Positions 51,514 through 61,113 of a stretch of DNA of 64,000 nt are shown here, one piece after another; position 1 is the stretch's first letter, and the number at the start of each line of letters is the position of its first letter. The stretch lies in the NCBI GenBank assembly GCA_900540895.1, contig UQHV01000010.1, positions 18,331-82,330 on the forward strand, given 5' to 3'. Position numbers and translations under genes: made by a program. This DNA is from an uncultured Collinsella sp. GTDB lineage: Bacteria > Actinomycetota > Coriobacteriia > Coriobacteriales > Coriobacteriaceae. The notes beneath the pieces are model-generated. The model did no database searches, was not told the DNA's origin, and saw only the letters and a program-made list of their open reading frames with translations.

Positions 51514-51632
51514 CTGAGCATAAGTGAGCGAAAACGTCCCATTTGTGGCAAGGTGGCCCGAAGGAGGAGGGAAGCGTACTTGTGTACGCGACCGACGAGT
51601 GAGGGTCAGATTGCCCAAATGGGGCGTTTGCA
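51514..51632 (-). repeat. GTACGC-tip structured repeat, copy 3 (after mfd)
   Basis: Outer arms CGTCCCATTTGTGGCAA (51535-51551) and TTGCCCAAATGGGGCG (51611-51626); tip GCGTAC-ttgt-GTACGC (51574-51589). On the minus strand it starts about 12 bases after the mfd stop. Flanks TGAGCATAAGT and GTTTGCAGCGTCGA match copy 2, while the stem bases differ and remain paired. Confidence 0.82.
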
Positions 51633-51643
51633 GCGTCGACCCG

Positions 51644-54600
51644 TTAGTCGTCGTCGCTAGCACCCAACTGCTGCAGCAGCATGAGTGCCGCGGCCACGGG
51701 GCCGGTGCCGTCGTTGGCGTCGAGGCCGCGACCCAGGCCGCTGCCCGCGCCGGCGCCCGCCTTGTAGGGCACCGACAGCTTGCGGCTCTTGGGAAAGTTC
51801 ACCGCGCCATAGCGGGTCTTAAGCTCAAAGGCCACCTTCTTGGGCACGTCAACCCCCAGGAAGGTAATGCGTCCACCGCTGAGCGTGACGCTCTCGAGCC
51901 CCAGGCGCTCGCCGCGAATACGAATGCGAGCGCGGTTGAACAAGTTGAGCCCCGCCAACGGAAGCTCACCGTGCGCGGCCTCAGTCTCCTCCTGCACCTC
52001 GTCGATACTCTCCAGGTCCTCGGCCGCCGCGAGCTTGCGGTACACGAGCACGCGCTGGTCCACCGCCGGCATGTACTCCTCGGACAAGAAGTAGTCGGCC
52101 GGCAGGTTGATGCCCACGCTCGCCGCCTCCACGCCGGCATCGTCATCGCCGCGCGCCTCGGCCACGGCCTGTCCCAGCATCTGCGTAAACAGATCAAAGC
52201 CCACGCTCGACAGGTTGCCGTGCTGCTCGGCGCCCATGAGCGAGCCGGCACCACGGATCTCCAGGTCGCGCATGGCGATGCGCATGCCGCTGCCCAGGTC
52301 CTGGAACTCGGAAAGTGCGGTCAGGCGCGCCGTGGCCTCCTCGGTGAGCGGCAGCTCGCCCGGGAACATAAAGTACGCGTAGGCCTGCGTGGCCGAGCGG
52401 CCCACGCGGCCCTTAAGCTGGTAGAGCTGTGCCAGACCCAGACGCTGCGAGTCCTCGATGATGAGCGTGTTGGCGGTCGCGTTATCGATGCCACTCTCCA
52501 CGATGGTCGTGGCGATAAGCACGTCGATCTTCTTGGTCGCGAACTCGATCATCACGTCCTCGACCTCGCGCGGGCTCATCTTGCCGTGTGCCACGCCCAC
52601 GCGCGCCTCGGGCGCGGCCTCGTGCACGCGCGCCACGGCATCGTCGATGGTCTTGACGCGGTTGGACACGTAGTACACCTGGCCGCCGCGGCCCACTTCC
52701 AGACGAATCGCCGCACTCACCACATCGGGGTCGTACTCCCCCACGTGCACGATCACGGGACGGCGCCCGGTCGGCGGCGTGGTGATCAGGCTCATGTCGC
52801 GCACGCCGCTCGTGGCCATCTGCATGGTTCGCGGAATAGGCGTTGCCGAGAGCGTGAGCACGTCGATTTGCTCGCGCAGGTTCTTGAGCTGCTCCTTGTG
52901 CTGCACACCAAAGCGCTGCTCTTCGTCGATGATCACCATACCCAGGTTCTTGGGGTTCACATCGGCAGAAAGCAAGCGGTGCGTGCCGATGAGTACATCA
53001 ATCGTGCCCTCGGCAAACGCCTTGAGCGCGCGCTTTTGCTGCGCCGGGGTGCGGAAGCGGCTGAGCACCTCGACCTCCAGGCCAAACGGGGCAAAGCGCT
53101 CAAAGAATGTCTCGTAGTGCTGTTGGGCCAGAATGGTCGTGGGGCAGAGCACCATGACCTGGCGGCCGGAGTCCACGCACTTAAAGGCTGCGCGCAGGGC
53201 GACCTCGGTCTTGCCGAAACCCACGTCGCCGCACAGCAGGCGGTCCATGGGCTTGGGCGCCTCCATGTCTGCCTTGATGTCGGCGATAGCCTCCAGCTGG
53301 TCGCGTGTCTCGTCGTAGGGGAAGCTCTGCTCCATCTCGATCTGCTCAGGCGTATCGGGCGGACAGGCGATACCGGTAATCGACGAGCGGCGCGTATACA
53401 GGTCGACCAGGTCAAACGCCAGCTTTTTGGCGTTTTTGCGCGCCTTGTTCGTGGCACGCGTCCAGTCGGCGGTGTTGAGCCTGGTCAGGCGCGGCTTGTC
53501 ACCGTCGGGACCGACGTATCGCGTGATGCGGTCGACCTGCTCGAGCGGCACGTAGAGCTTGTCGCCGTCGGCATATTCCAGCAAAAAGTAGTCGCGTTCC
53601 TTGCCGCCCACTTCCTGGCGTGCGATCTCGCTAAAGAGCGCGATACCGTGGGTAGCGTGCACCACGTAGTCGCCCGGCTTAAACGGGAACGTGATCTGCG
53701 TAATGTCCACCTTGCGACGGCTGCGCGCGCGGTTGGCGTCCATGCGGGCGTTGAGGTCGGCGATCGAGAACACGGCCAGGTTGGCATCGGGCACCACCAC
53801 GCCCTGCGGCAGGGCGGCATCGACAAAGGTCACGCGTCCGCGCGAGATGGTGGGCACGGCGGCACCGGCGGCAGCCTGGGCGGCACCCGCCTCGAGTGAG
53901 CGGGCGTTGAGCGCATCGGCGCGGCGCTCGCGAATGGAAGCATGGGCCTCCTGGCGTGCGGCACGGTCGGCGGAATCCGCCGCTGCCACGCGCACGCGGT
54001 CGCCGATAGCGCCGGCATTTTCGGGCGCCGCGGTCAGCGACTCCTCAAAGGTAATGCCCTCGTCGCCAAAGGTGAGCTCCATCGACTCGCGCGCACCGCG
54101 GTCGGGGATGGCAAACACGCAGGCATAGCGCTTGCCCACGACCTCCTGAATGCGCGTCATAAAGCGGTTGTCCGAGCCCGCAATGGCCGGCTGCTCAATC
54201 TTGAGCTCGGCCGTCACCGCACCGCCGGCACGAATGAGGCTCACGTAGTTCAGGCGCTGCTGGGCACCAAAATCGAGCTGCTGGGCACGTACATACAGGC
54301 CATCCAGTCGGTCAATCCCCGCCTCGCCGGCACGCGCCTCGATATCCTCGTAGGCGCGCAGGCAATCGTCGAACAGTGAGCGCGGCTCGGACAGAACCAC
54401 GAGCGCCTTTCCGCTCACGTGTGCCAGCGGGCTCACGGTCTGACCGTACATCACCGGCAAAAAGCGGTCGAGCTCGGGCGTGACGATACGTGCATCCACC
54501 ATCTCGAGCAGCGCCGCCAGCTTGCTATCGTCCCGGCTGGCGCGATAGAGCGCCACATGCATGTTGTGAACGGCATCGTCGGTAAGCGCCAGCTCACGGC

Positions 54601-55276
54601 AGGGGAAGATCTCGATACTGTCCTCGTTGCCGATGGTTTGACCCGTCGAGCTCACCATGCGGCGAATGCGGTCGATCTCGTCGCCAAAGAACTCGATGCG
54701 CACGGGCGCCTTTTCCTGCGCGGGGAACACCTCGACGGTGTCGCCGTGCACGCGGAACAGGCCGGGCGCGTCGGCGGCGCCGGCATTGGTGTAGCCCATG
54801 CCCACCAGGCGCTGCGGCACCTCGTCAAAAGGAATCTCCTCGCCCACCGCAAAAGTGGTGGACTCCCAATAGCGACTCTCGACCGGCGGCACGCAGCGCA
54901 GCAGCGCGCGGGCCGAGGCAACCATGATGCAGTTGTCCCCGCGCACGATGCGTCCCAGAGCCTCGCAGCGCTGCGCCACCACGGCGTCGTCGGGCGCCTG
55001 CTCGCGCCACGGATAGTCCTTGCGCTCGGGAAAACGGCACACGTGCGCCAGGCCCACGTAGGCGGCAAGGCTACGTGCGGCGCGATCGGCCGCATCCTCG
55101 CCACTCACAATGTAGACCGTCGGGCGCGGACGGCGCGCAAACTGGGCGGCCGCCATAAGCGTGCGACCCGACTGCGACACGGCCAGCGTCACGTCCTCGC
55201 CGGCATCGAGCCCGGCCTCGACGGTCTGCAGTGCCTCGGCAGTGTAGAGCTGCGCGGCTATACGGTGAATGAGCAT
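51644..55276 (-). CDS. mfd: transcription-repair coupling factor
   Basis: Removes RNA polymerase stalled at DNA damage and recruits UvrA. It has 1210 residues. The N-terminal UvrB-like domains span about 1-340, with a divergent ATP site (VSQSGRTLM). The RNA polymerase-interacting domain lies at about 480-550 (FKPGDYVVHATHGIALFSEI). Helicase motifs: GDVGFGKTEVALRAA (I), DEEQRFGVQHKEQ (II), LSATPIPRTMQ (III), and QLKGRVGRS (VI). The C-terminal UvrA-binding module ends the protein. An acidic-aromatic insertion rich in Arg/Ala at about 420-460 is low complexity. The ATG at 55276 is set by GGAGG 6 bases upstream. Confidence 0.98.
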   Translation of the reverse strand: MLIHRIAAQLYTAEALQTVEAGLDAGEDVTLAVSQSGRTLMAAAQFARRPRPTVYIVSGEDAADRAARSLAAYVGLAHVCRFPERKDYPWREQAPDDAVVAQRCEALGRIVRGDNCIMVASARALLRCVPPVESRYWESTTFAVGEEIPFDEVPQRLVGMGYTNAGAADAPGLFRVHGDTVEVFPAQEKAPVRIEFFGDEIDRIRRMVSSTGQTIGNEDSIEIFPCRELALTDDAVHNMHVALYRASRDDSKLAALLEMVDARIVTPELDRFLPVMYGQTVSPLAHVSGKALVVLSEPRSLFDDCLRAYEDIEARAGEAGIDRLDGLYVRAQQLDFGAQQRLNYVSLIRAGGAVTAELKIEQPAIAGSDNRFMTRIQEVVGKRYACVFAIPDRGARESMELTFGDEGITFEESLTAAPENAGAIGDRVRVAAADSADRAARQEAHASIRERRADALNARSLEAGAAQAAAGAAVPTISRGRVTFVDAALPQGVVVPDANLAVFSIADLNARMDANRARSRRKVDITQITFPFKPGDYVVHATHGIALFSEIARQEVGGKERDYFLLEYADGDKLYVPLEQVDRITRYVGPDGDKPRLTRLNTADWTRATNKARKNAKKLAFDLVDLYTRRSSITGIACPPDTPEQIEMEQSFPYDETRDQLEAIADIKADMEAPKPMDRLLCGDVGFGKTEVALRAAFKCVDSGRQVMVLCPTTILAQQHYETFFERFAPFGLEVEVLSRFRTPAQQKRALKAFAEGTIDVLIGTHRLLSADVNPKNLGMVIIDEEQRFGVQHKEQLKNLREQIDVLTLSATPIPRTMQMATSGVRDMSLITTPPTGRRPVIVHVGEYDPDVVSAAIRLEVGRGGQVYYVSNRVKTIDDAVARVHEAAPEARVGVAHGKMSPREVEDVMIEFATKKIDVLIATTIVESGIDNATANTLIIEDSQRLGLAQLYQLKGRVGRSATQAYAYFMFPGELPLTEEATARLTALSEFQDLGSGMRIAMRDLEIRGAGSLMGAEQHGNLSSVGFDLFTQMLGQAVAEARGDDDAGVEAASVGINLPADYFLSEEYMPAVDQRVLVYRKLAAAEDLESIDEVQEETEAAHGELPLAGLNLFNRARIRIRGERLGLESVTLSGGRITFLGVDVPKKVAFELKTRYGAVNFPKSRKLSVPYKAGAGAGSGLGRGLDANDGTGPVAAALMLLQQLGASDDD

Positions 55277-55301
55277 GCTGTTCCTCCGGCATTGCAACGC
55301 C

Positions 55302-55329
55302 AAAAGCCCGCCGGGGCAAGCTCGGCGGG
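55302..55329 (-). terminator. nth terminator
   Basis: CCCGCCG (55307-55313) pairs with CGGCGGG (55323-55329) and is followed on the minus strand by CTTTTGG. It lies between the nth stop and the mfd start. Confidence 0.7.
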
Positions 55330-55396
55330 TCGTACATCAAAAGTCTTGATTGTCATGGTAGCGCATGAGGTGGGCACGCCAGCGCACGCCAAACAG

Positions 55397-56062
55397 CTAC
55401 CCCAAAACGCGCACGCTGGGGCACAAATCCGCCAGCGGACACTCGTCGCACTTAGGCTTGCGGGCGTCGCAGACCTCGCGGCCAAAGGTGATCCACTGGT
55501 GGTTGACCGACTCCCAATACTCGTGCGGCAGAATCTTGAGCAGATCTTGCTCAGTCTTGAGCGGCTCTTTGGCATGCGTCTTGGGACTCAGCATCAGGCG
55601 GTGCGCGATGCGGTTGACGTGCGTATCGACCGCGATGCCCTCGACAATGCCAAACCCCACGTTGAGCACGATGTTCGCCGTTTTGCGCCCCACACCCGGC
55701 AGCTTGACGAGCTCCTTCATGTCGGCCGGTACCTCGCCGCCGTAATCGGTGACGATCATCTGCGCGGCCTCCACGGCGTGCTTGGCCTTGCTCTTATAAA
55801 AGCCGAGTGACTTAATGGTACCGGCCACATCGGCCACGCTCGCCCCCGCCATGGCCTCGGGCGTGGGCCACTGGGCAAACAGCCGCGGCGTCACCTTGTT
55901 GACCTGCGCGTCGGTCGTCTGCGCCGAGAGCAGTACGGCAATGAGCAGCCTAAAGGGATTCTCGTGATCCAAAAAACACTCGACCGGGCCATAGCGACGG
56001 TTGAGGCGCTCGCACACCTCAACGGCGCGCTCGCGTTTGGCGGCATTGGTCTCGCGTGGCAT
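55397..56062 (-). CDS. nth: endonuclease III (DNA glycosylase/AP lyase)
   Basis: Removes oxidised pyrimidines from DNA and nicks the abasic site. It has 221 residues from the ATG at 56062, set by GAGGAG 5 bases upstream. The helix-hairpin-helix is LPGVGRKTANIVLN; the catalytic Asp is in GIAVDTHVNRIA, and the Lys of the HhH (GVGRKTA) is in place. The C-terminal iron-sulfur loop CDARKPKCDECPLADLC shows the C-x6-C-x2-C-x5-C spacing. It lies with mfd, rmuC and a MutY-like gene in a repair-rich stretch, though each has its own transcript. Confidence 0.97.
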   Translation of the reverse strand: MPRETNAAKRERAVEVCERLNRRYGPVECFLDHENPFRLLIAVLLSAQTTDAQVNKVTPRLFAQWPTPEAMAGASVADVAGTIKSLGFYKSKAKHAVEAAQMIVTDYGGEVPADMKELVKLPGVGRKTANIVLNVGFGIVEGIAVDTHVNRIAHRLMLSPKTHAKEPLKTEQDLLKILPHEYWESVNHQWITFGREVCDARKPKCDECPLADLCPSVRVLG

Positions 56063-56125
56063 AACGACTCCTCGGCTCAGCGGCATAACAAATCTATGGG
56101 CACGATTGTCCCACGTATGGGGTCT

Positions 56126-57928
56126 TTACGCCTCCAAAAATGCGCCGGTCTGGCGGCCCCACAGGCTCGCATACTCGCCGCCCGCCTCGACAAGCTGCGC
56201 ATGCGTACCGTCCTCGACAATCTCGCCGTCCGCCAGCACCACGATGCGGTCGAGCGCCGCCACGGTGGACAGGCGATGTGCCACCACGATGGAGGTGCGC
56301 CCGCGCATCAGGTTCTCGAGCGCCTCCTGCACCAGCGCCTCGGACTCGCTGTCCAGGGCAGACGTCGCCTCGTCGAGCACCAGAATCGGCGCGTCGGTCA
56401 GGATAGCGCGGGCGATGGCCACGCGCTGGCGTTGGCCGCCCGAAAGCTTAACGCCGCGCTCGCCCACCATGGTGTCAAAGCCACGGGGCAGGCGGTCGAT
56501 AAACTCCAGGGCATTTGCCAGACGCGCGGCCTCGCGGATCTGCTCGTCGGTGGCATCGGGACGGCCGTAGGCGATATTCTCGCGAATGGAGCGATGGAAC
56601 AGCAGCGCCTCCTGCGGCACGTAGGCAACCTGGCGGCGCAGGCTCTGCTGCGTGCAGCGCGAGACGTCTTGGCCGTCCACGAGCACGCGGCCGCCCTGTA
56701 CGTCGTCCAGGCGCAGCAACAGCTTGGTGAGCGTCGTCTTGCCCGAGCCCGATTTGCCCACCAGGCCCACGCGCTGGCCCGCCGCCACATGGAGCGTCAG
56801 GTCGTCGAACACGCTCTCGCCCGCCGCGGCATCACGGTATGCAAAGCTCAGGTGCTCAAAATCAATCGCGCCCTCGCTTACTTTAAGCTCGGGAGCGTTC
56901 TCGTCGTCTGCCACCAGACGCGGCTCGTCCAGCACGCGCGTCATCTCGGCCGCATCACCGAGCGCGCGGTTGATGCGCTGCATCATGGAGCTTACGTAGT
57001 TCAGACGCATGGTGAGGTTGTACGTATAGGTAAAGATCATGACGAGCGCGCCGGCAGAGATGCCAAACCACGCGTTGCCGCCCGCGACGAACACGCTCAC
57101 CACGGCCATGGTAATGACGATAAGGCCCGAGGTCGTAAAGTTGCGCTGCATCATGGCGTGCATCGAAACCGTTTCGGCATCGCGCGCGGCGCGGTCAGCG
57201 GTATCGAACAGGTCGCGCTCAAAGTCCTCGCGCCCGCAAGTCTTGACGGCCAGGATGTTCGTGACCGCGTCGGACAGCACGCCCGACAGCTTGTTCTGAG
57301 CGGCGGACGTCGCGGCCGAAAGCGGCATGATGCGCTTGTACATAAGCCAGACAAACGCGATGTAGACGACCATGATGCCCACCAGGATCACGGTAAACGT
57401 CGGCACCACCGGGGCGAGCGCCGCCACCGTGCAGACAACCGAGGTGATAGTGGGAATGAGCGAATACACCGTCACGTCCACCAGCCCCGTATAGCCGCTC
57501 ATAAAACGGCTCGTCTGGCTCACAAGCGATCCGCCAAAACGGCTGGTATGGAATGTCATGGATTGATTGGAGAGCGTGTCAAAGCACAGGCGCGCCAAGT
57601 GATAGTTGCCCGCAATCTCGAGCTTGTAGACGGTGTAGTCCTGCAGCTTGGAGAGGATTTGGCCTACCAGGTTAACGAGCACGAGCGCCAGAATGTAAGG
57701 GCCAAAGACCTCAAACACCTGGTCGCCCGCCACGGGGCCGGCCTGGACGCGGTCGACGATAAGGGCCATCACGTAGGTGTTGGCGAACGTAAGCAAAAAG
57801 ATATAGCCCGCCGACGAGAACACCGAGAGAAAGACGATTACCGGCTGCGTGCGCGTGACGTCCCAAAAACGCTGCAGCGTGCGGCGCACAGTGGAGCGTT
57901 TGAGCGGACTGGTGCTTCTCTGAGACAT
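56126..57928 (-). CDS. ABC exporter with fused membrane and ATPase domains
   Basis: A 600-residue half-transporter of the multidrug/lipid exporter type (ABCB). The membrane domain has six helices between about 30 and 320. The ATPase domain (about 350-590) has Walker A GKSGSGKTTL, the Q-loop VPQEALLFHRS, signature LSGGQRQRVAIARA, Walker B ILVLDEATSALD and switch His VVAHRLST. It would work as a homodimer since no partner gene lies next to it. AAAGGAAG precedes the ATG at 57928. Substrate unknown. Confidence 0.93.
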   Translation of the reverse strand: MSQRSTSPLKRSTVRRTLQRFWDVTRTQPVIVFLSVFSSAGYIFLLTFANTYVMALIVDRVQAGPVAGDQVFEVFGPYILALVLVNLVGQILSKLQDYTVYKLEIAGNYHLARLCFDTLSNQSMTFHTSRFGGSLVSQTSRFMSGYTGLVDVTVYSLIPTITSVVCTVAALAPVVPTFTVILVGIMVVYIAFVWLMYKRIMPLSAATSAAQNKLSGVLSDAVTNILAVKTCGREDFERDLFDTADRAARDAETVSMHAMMQRNFTTSGLIVITMAVVSVFVAGGNAWFGISAGALVMIFTYTYNLTMRLNYVSSMMQRINRALGDAAEMTRVLDEPRLVADDENAPELKVSEGAIDFEHLSFAYRDAAAGESVFDDLTLHVAAGQRVGLVGKSGSGKTTLTKLLLRLDDVQGGRVLVDGQDVSRCTQQSLRRQVAYVPQEALLFHRSIRENIAYGRPDATDEQIREAARLANALEFIDRLPRGFDTMVGERGVKLSGGQRQRVAIARAILTDAPILVLDEATSALDSESEALVQEALENLMRGRTSIVVAHRLSTVAALDRIVVLADGEIVEDGTHAQLVEAGGEYASLWGRQTGAFLEA

Positions 57929-58013
57929 GGGCTTCCTTTCGCGTCTGATAGGGCGAAACGCCATTGTTGCACACTAAAGCGCACTTCAGGCAAGTGCGAC
58001 GCGAAAAGCGCCC

Positions 58014-58036
58014 GCGCCCCGCGCTTGCGCAGGCGC
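58014..58036 (-). terminator. possible rmuC terminator
   Basis: A GC-rich hairpin (GCGCC-GCGC-tt-GCGC-GGCGC) follows the rmuC stop by 18 bases and is followed by GGGCGCTTTT on the minus strand. A second small hairpin (GCACTT/AAGTGC) lies at 57981-57997. Confidence 0.45.
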
Positions 58037-58053
58037 CCCGCCGTCAGATGAAG

Positions 58054-59409
58054 CTAGTCCTCGTCTTTTTGGTCTGCGAGCAAGCTCGCAGACGTAAGCC
58101 CCAAGATCTCGTCGGCCTCCTCGGCATCTTCCAGGGCGTCGATGTCCTTGAGCTTGCGCTCCATGACGTTGGTGCGCGTGGTGATGATGCCCTCGACCGT
58201 TTTGCCCGCGGTCTCGATCTGCTGCTGGGCGCGGCGCAGCGCCTTTTGATAGCGCGGCAGCTCGGCCTTGACAGCGGAGAGCACGCGCAGTACATCGTCG
58301 GTGCGTTTTTGCAGCTTAAACGTTTGGTAACTCATCTGCAGGCTGTTGAGAATGGCCGCCATGGTGCTGGGACCGGCAACGTTGACGTGATAGTCGCGGC
58401 CCAGGGTCTCGATAAGCCCGGGGCGGCTGACGACCTCGGCGTACAGTCCTTCAAACGGCACGAACATGATGCCAAAGTTGGTCGTTGCCGGCACACTCAG
58501 GTACTTTTCGCAGATATCCTTGGCCTCGCGCTTGACCATGGTGTCGAGCGTCTTGCGCGCAGCCGCCACGGTCTCCGCATCGCCCGACTCCTGCGCGTCG
58601 AGCAAATGCTCGTACGCGTCGCCCGGAAACTTGGAGTCAATCGGCAGCAGCACGGGATCGCCCTCGTCCACCGGCAGCTTGACGGCAAACTCAACGCGCT
58701 CCGAGGCGCCGGGCTTGGTGGCGACGTTTTCCAGATACTGGTCGGGTGTAAGAATGTCCGCCAGAATTGCACCCAGCTGCACCTCGCCCAAAATACCACG
58801 CGCCTTCACGTTGCCCAGCACGCGCTTAAGGTCGCCCACGCCGGTGGCGATGGACTGCATGTCGCCCAGGCCCTTGTACACGGCCTCGAGCTGGTCGCTC
58901 ACCTGCTTAAACGATGCCGACAGGCGATCGTTGAGCGTGCGGGAGAGTTTCTCGTCCACCGTCGCGCGCATCTGATCGAGTTGCACGTTGTTGTCTTTGC
59001 GGATAGCACCCAGCTGGGCATCGACCGTCTCGCGCACCTTGTCCAGGCGGTGCTCGATGCCCTCGCGGTTGGCACCGAGCTGTTGGGCCGTCTCGCGGCG
59101 AAGGTCATCCATCCGGTCACCAGCTTGCGAAAACTCACGTGCAATGGTCAGGTAACGTTGCTGCCCCACGGCCGCATCTGTCGTCTGCTGCTGCGCGATG
59201 GCGTTGGCCGTGCGGCGAGTTTCGGCCAGCGCGACGTTCAGGGCATCGAGCGCGTTGTTGGCCTGCTCGAGTGCTGCCAGCGTTTCCGCGCTACTGTCGC
59301 CACGCTCCCGCAACTCGGCACGCAGGCTCTTGAGCTGGAGGGCGCAAGCCACAGCAACCCCCACCGCCACCAAGGCGATCACAACAAGCACGATATCAAT
59401 AGCAGACAT
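58054..59409 (-). CDS. rmuC: DNA recombination protein RmuC
   Basis: A 451-residue RmuC protein, thought to limit DNA rearrangement at inverted repeats. An N-terminal transmembrane helix (residues 4-25) is followed by a long coiled coil (about 28-195). The RmuC nuclease-like core (about 215-385) contains GNVKARGILGEVQLGAIL, LPIDSKFPGDAYEHLL and FVPFEGLYAEVV. A helical tail ends it. GGGCGGAG precedes the ATG. The presence of RmuC is worth noting in a genome so rich in inverted repeats. Confidence 0.95.
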   Translation of the reverse strand: MSAIDIVLVVIALVAVGVAVACALQLKSLRAELRERGDSSAETLAALEQANNALDALNVALAETRRTANAIAQQQTTDAAVGQQRYLTIAREFSQAGDRMDDLRRETAQQLGANREGIEHRLDKVRETVDAQLGAIRKDNNVQLDQMRATVDEKLSRTLNDRLSASFKQVSDQLEAVYKGLGDMQSIATGVGDLKRVLGNVKARGILGEVQLGAILADILTPDQYLENVATKPGASERVEFAVKLPVDEGDPVLLPIDSKFPGDAYEHLLDAQESGDAETVAAARKTLDTMVKREAKDICEKYLSVPATTNFGIMFVPFEGLYAEVVSRPGLIETLGRDYHVNVAGPSTMAAILNSLQMSYQTFKLQKRTDDVLRVLSAVKAELPRYQKALRRAQQQIETAGKTVEGIITTRTNVMERKLKDIDALEDAEEADEILGLTSASLLADQKDED

Positions 59410-59533
59410 AGACTCCGCCCAACAAACTCAATCGGTCATCAATCAAAACCGCGATCAATCTTACCCCGCCACACGCACGGATCACCCACTGCCTTGCAGA
59501 CAAATTTCTCTTAGAGCCGCGGACGCTAAAACG

Positions 59534-59956
59534 CTAGCTCTCCCAGCCGGTGCGAATGGTTGTCATGACGTCGCCTAGGCGCTGGCCCAGGGCTGACAGA
59601 TGTTGGAGCACTTCGCCGGGCGAAGCACCGTTGAGGATGCAGGTGAGCGCATACGAGACCAAGAAAATCGCCGCAAGTCCTAGCGGAATGAGCACGATCA
59701 TCGCCAATGTGCGCAGGCGCTGGCCCACGCGGCGACGACGCGTGCGGCGTTTGTCGAACGCAAGCTCCTGCGCATATGAATCTTGTTGTACGGAATAGTT
59801 CTCTGGCGCCGATCCGCCCGCAGGCGAAACCGCAGGCGTGGCATTTTGCGCAGGGGGCTGGGCGGCTACCCCTTGCATTTGCATCTCTATAAGCCGTTGC
59901 TGTTGGCGCAACATGCGCTCGGCTTGTTGCTGCGGAGTCTCAAGAAACAGATCCAT
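59534..59956 (-). CDS. small single-pass membrane protein, unknown
   Basis: A 140-residue protein with a Gln/Arg-rich amphipathic N-terminus (TPQQQAERMLRQQQRLIEMQMQ), a Pro/Ala/Asn spacer, a strongly basic stretch (DKRRTRRRRVGQRLR) and one transmembrane helix at about residues 85-108, then a short outer tail. The Lys/Arg patch before the helix predicts an inside N-terminus. GGAGG lies 5 bases before the ATG at 59956. No family is recognised. It is the last gene before the first long-hairpin element on the minus strand. Confidence 0.6.
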   Translation of the reverse strand: MDLFLETPQQQAERMLRQQQRLIEMQMQGVAAQPPAQNATPAVSPAGGSAPENYSVQQDSYAQELAFDKRRTRRRRVGQRLRTLAMIVLIPLGLAAIFLVSYALTCILNGASPGEVLQHLSALGQRLGDVMTTIRTGWES

Positions 59957-60214
59957 GCTGGCCTCCAAAATCGGAGCATTCGACGCTTACGACCAGCATC
60001 CCGCACCGCCATGACCGCGACAACGCAATCGCCGGCAATAGCCACAAAGTTTCTTCTGCTCAAAAGCTGTCGAAAAGCTCAACAACTCCCCTACCAGCAC
60101 TTTCTCTGAGCTTTTTTCGCCAACAATCTTTTGGCCTTCCACCCTTACGCCAACTGACCAAAATCTAACCAATAGCTTGACGAAAATTGTGGAGACCGGG
60201 ACCCCACACAAAAA
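59957..60214. other. non-coding stretch upstream of the small membrane protein gene
   Basis: About 260 bases without a supported gene. An AT-rich part (60050-60200) contains AAAAGCTC/GAGCTTTT words that could pair. I see no promoter good enough to call. Confidence 0.5.
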
Positions 60215-60371
60215 GTGCCGCCCCAAAGGGGCGGCACACAAACTTATTATCAGCTTTTCTGTAACGAGCATGCGACGACTCAACGCCGGGGCGCAGGGCG
60301 GGGAAACCTTTGCCTCGCGCGACCCTGCGAAGCCGTGAGCGAGAGGGGAAGGTTTCCCCGCCCTGCGCCCC
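60215..60371 (-). repeat. long-hairpin element, copy 1
   Basis: On the minus strand: a 23-bp perfect stem (60288-60310 with 60349-60371) with a 38-base loop holding the constant core GCGACCCTGCGAAGCCGTGA, then a roughly 50-base linker, then a terminator-like hairpin GTGCCGCCCC/GGGGCGGCAC (60215-60237) followed by CTTTTTG. It begins 18 bases after the stop of the membrane protein gene at 60390. Copy 2 is at 61114. Confidence 0.88.
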
Positions 60372-60389
60372 GTGGTCGGTGAGAACAGA

Positions 60390-61022
60390 CTACATGCCCG
60401 CGAGACCGCGGGCGGCGGTGGCGCACATAAATGCCAAGACGAGAATCACGAGCGACCCGGCGATGTCTGCCAGCACGCCCATTACGCGGCGCTCAAACAG
60501 CCAACTCTCAAAGTGCGGGGCAACGTTGCGCCAAACACGCCACAGCAAGATGCCCATACCGATGACGCCCGGGATATTGAGCAGTAGGATCTCGGAGCAC
60601 AAAAGACCGATCAGGTTGCCGGCGGCAAAGCCCGCATCGCCCTCGCAGTATTTGCGATAAATCATGTACAGCATGTACGCCACAAACGGCTGCAGGCACG
60701 CAGAAATAAACGTGACCACCATCGAGGGCTCCTGCGAAAAGACCTCGGTGAGCTTACCCACGCTCGTGGCATCCTTAGAGGCCAGGAACAGGCCAATGAC
60801 CACCACAGGCACCACGCCCAAGATGACCTCGACCATCGTAAACAGCTTGGCGGTCAAGTCCTCACTAGCCGAATTCAAATGGGGCGCCCACTCAGGATGA
60901 GCATGCGCGCCGACCTTCTTGTCCTTCTCGGCACGATCGGCCTTTTTGCCCTCAGCAACCCGACGACCAGGATCCTTGCGAGTTCCCGCCGCAGCAACCC
61001 GAGCCCGAGACTTCTTACCCAT
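60390..61022 (-). CDS. hypothetical membrane protein
   Basis: A 210-residue protein with a highly basic 40-residue N-terminus (GKKSRARVAAAGTRKDPGRR, KKADRAEKDKKV) and four hydrophobic helices at about 65-88, 105-130, 140-165 and 180-205. No known motif. GAGG lies about 9 bases before the ATG at 61022. The stop is followed by the long-hairpin element copy 1. I do not recognise the family. Confidence 0.65.
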   Translation of the reverse strand: MGKKSRARVAAAGTRKDPGRRVAEGKKADRAEKDKKVGAHAHPEWAPHLNSASEDLTAKLFTMVEVILGVVPVVVIGLFLASKDATSVGKLTEVFSQEPSMVVTFISACLQPFVAYMLYMIYRKYCEGDAGFAAGNLIGLLCSEILLLNIPGVIGMGILLWRVWRNVAPHFESWLFERRVMGVLADIAGSLVILVLAFMCATAARGLAGM

Positions 61023-61113
61023 AACCAACACCTCACAAGAGGAAACGAATAGCCAACGCTACCCAGTGTACCCTCTAAGCAACGTCACCGCCCCAACCGG
61101 CCCCCACAAAAAC

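Noticed and set aside
51524..53899. 791-residue frame on the plus strand
   Set aside because: Antisense shadow of mfd; composition typical of reverse-read high-GC coding DNA.
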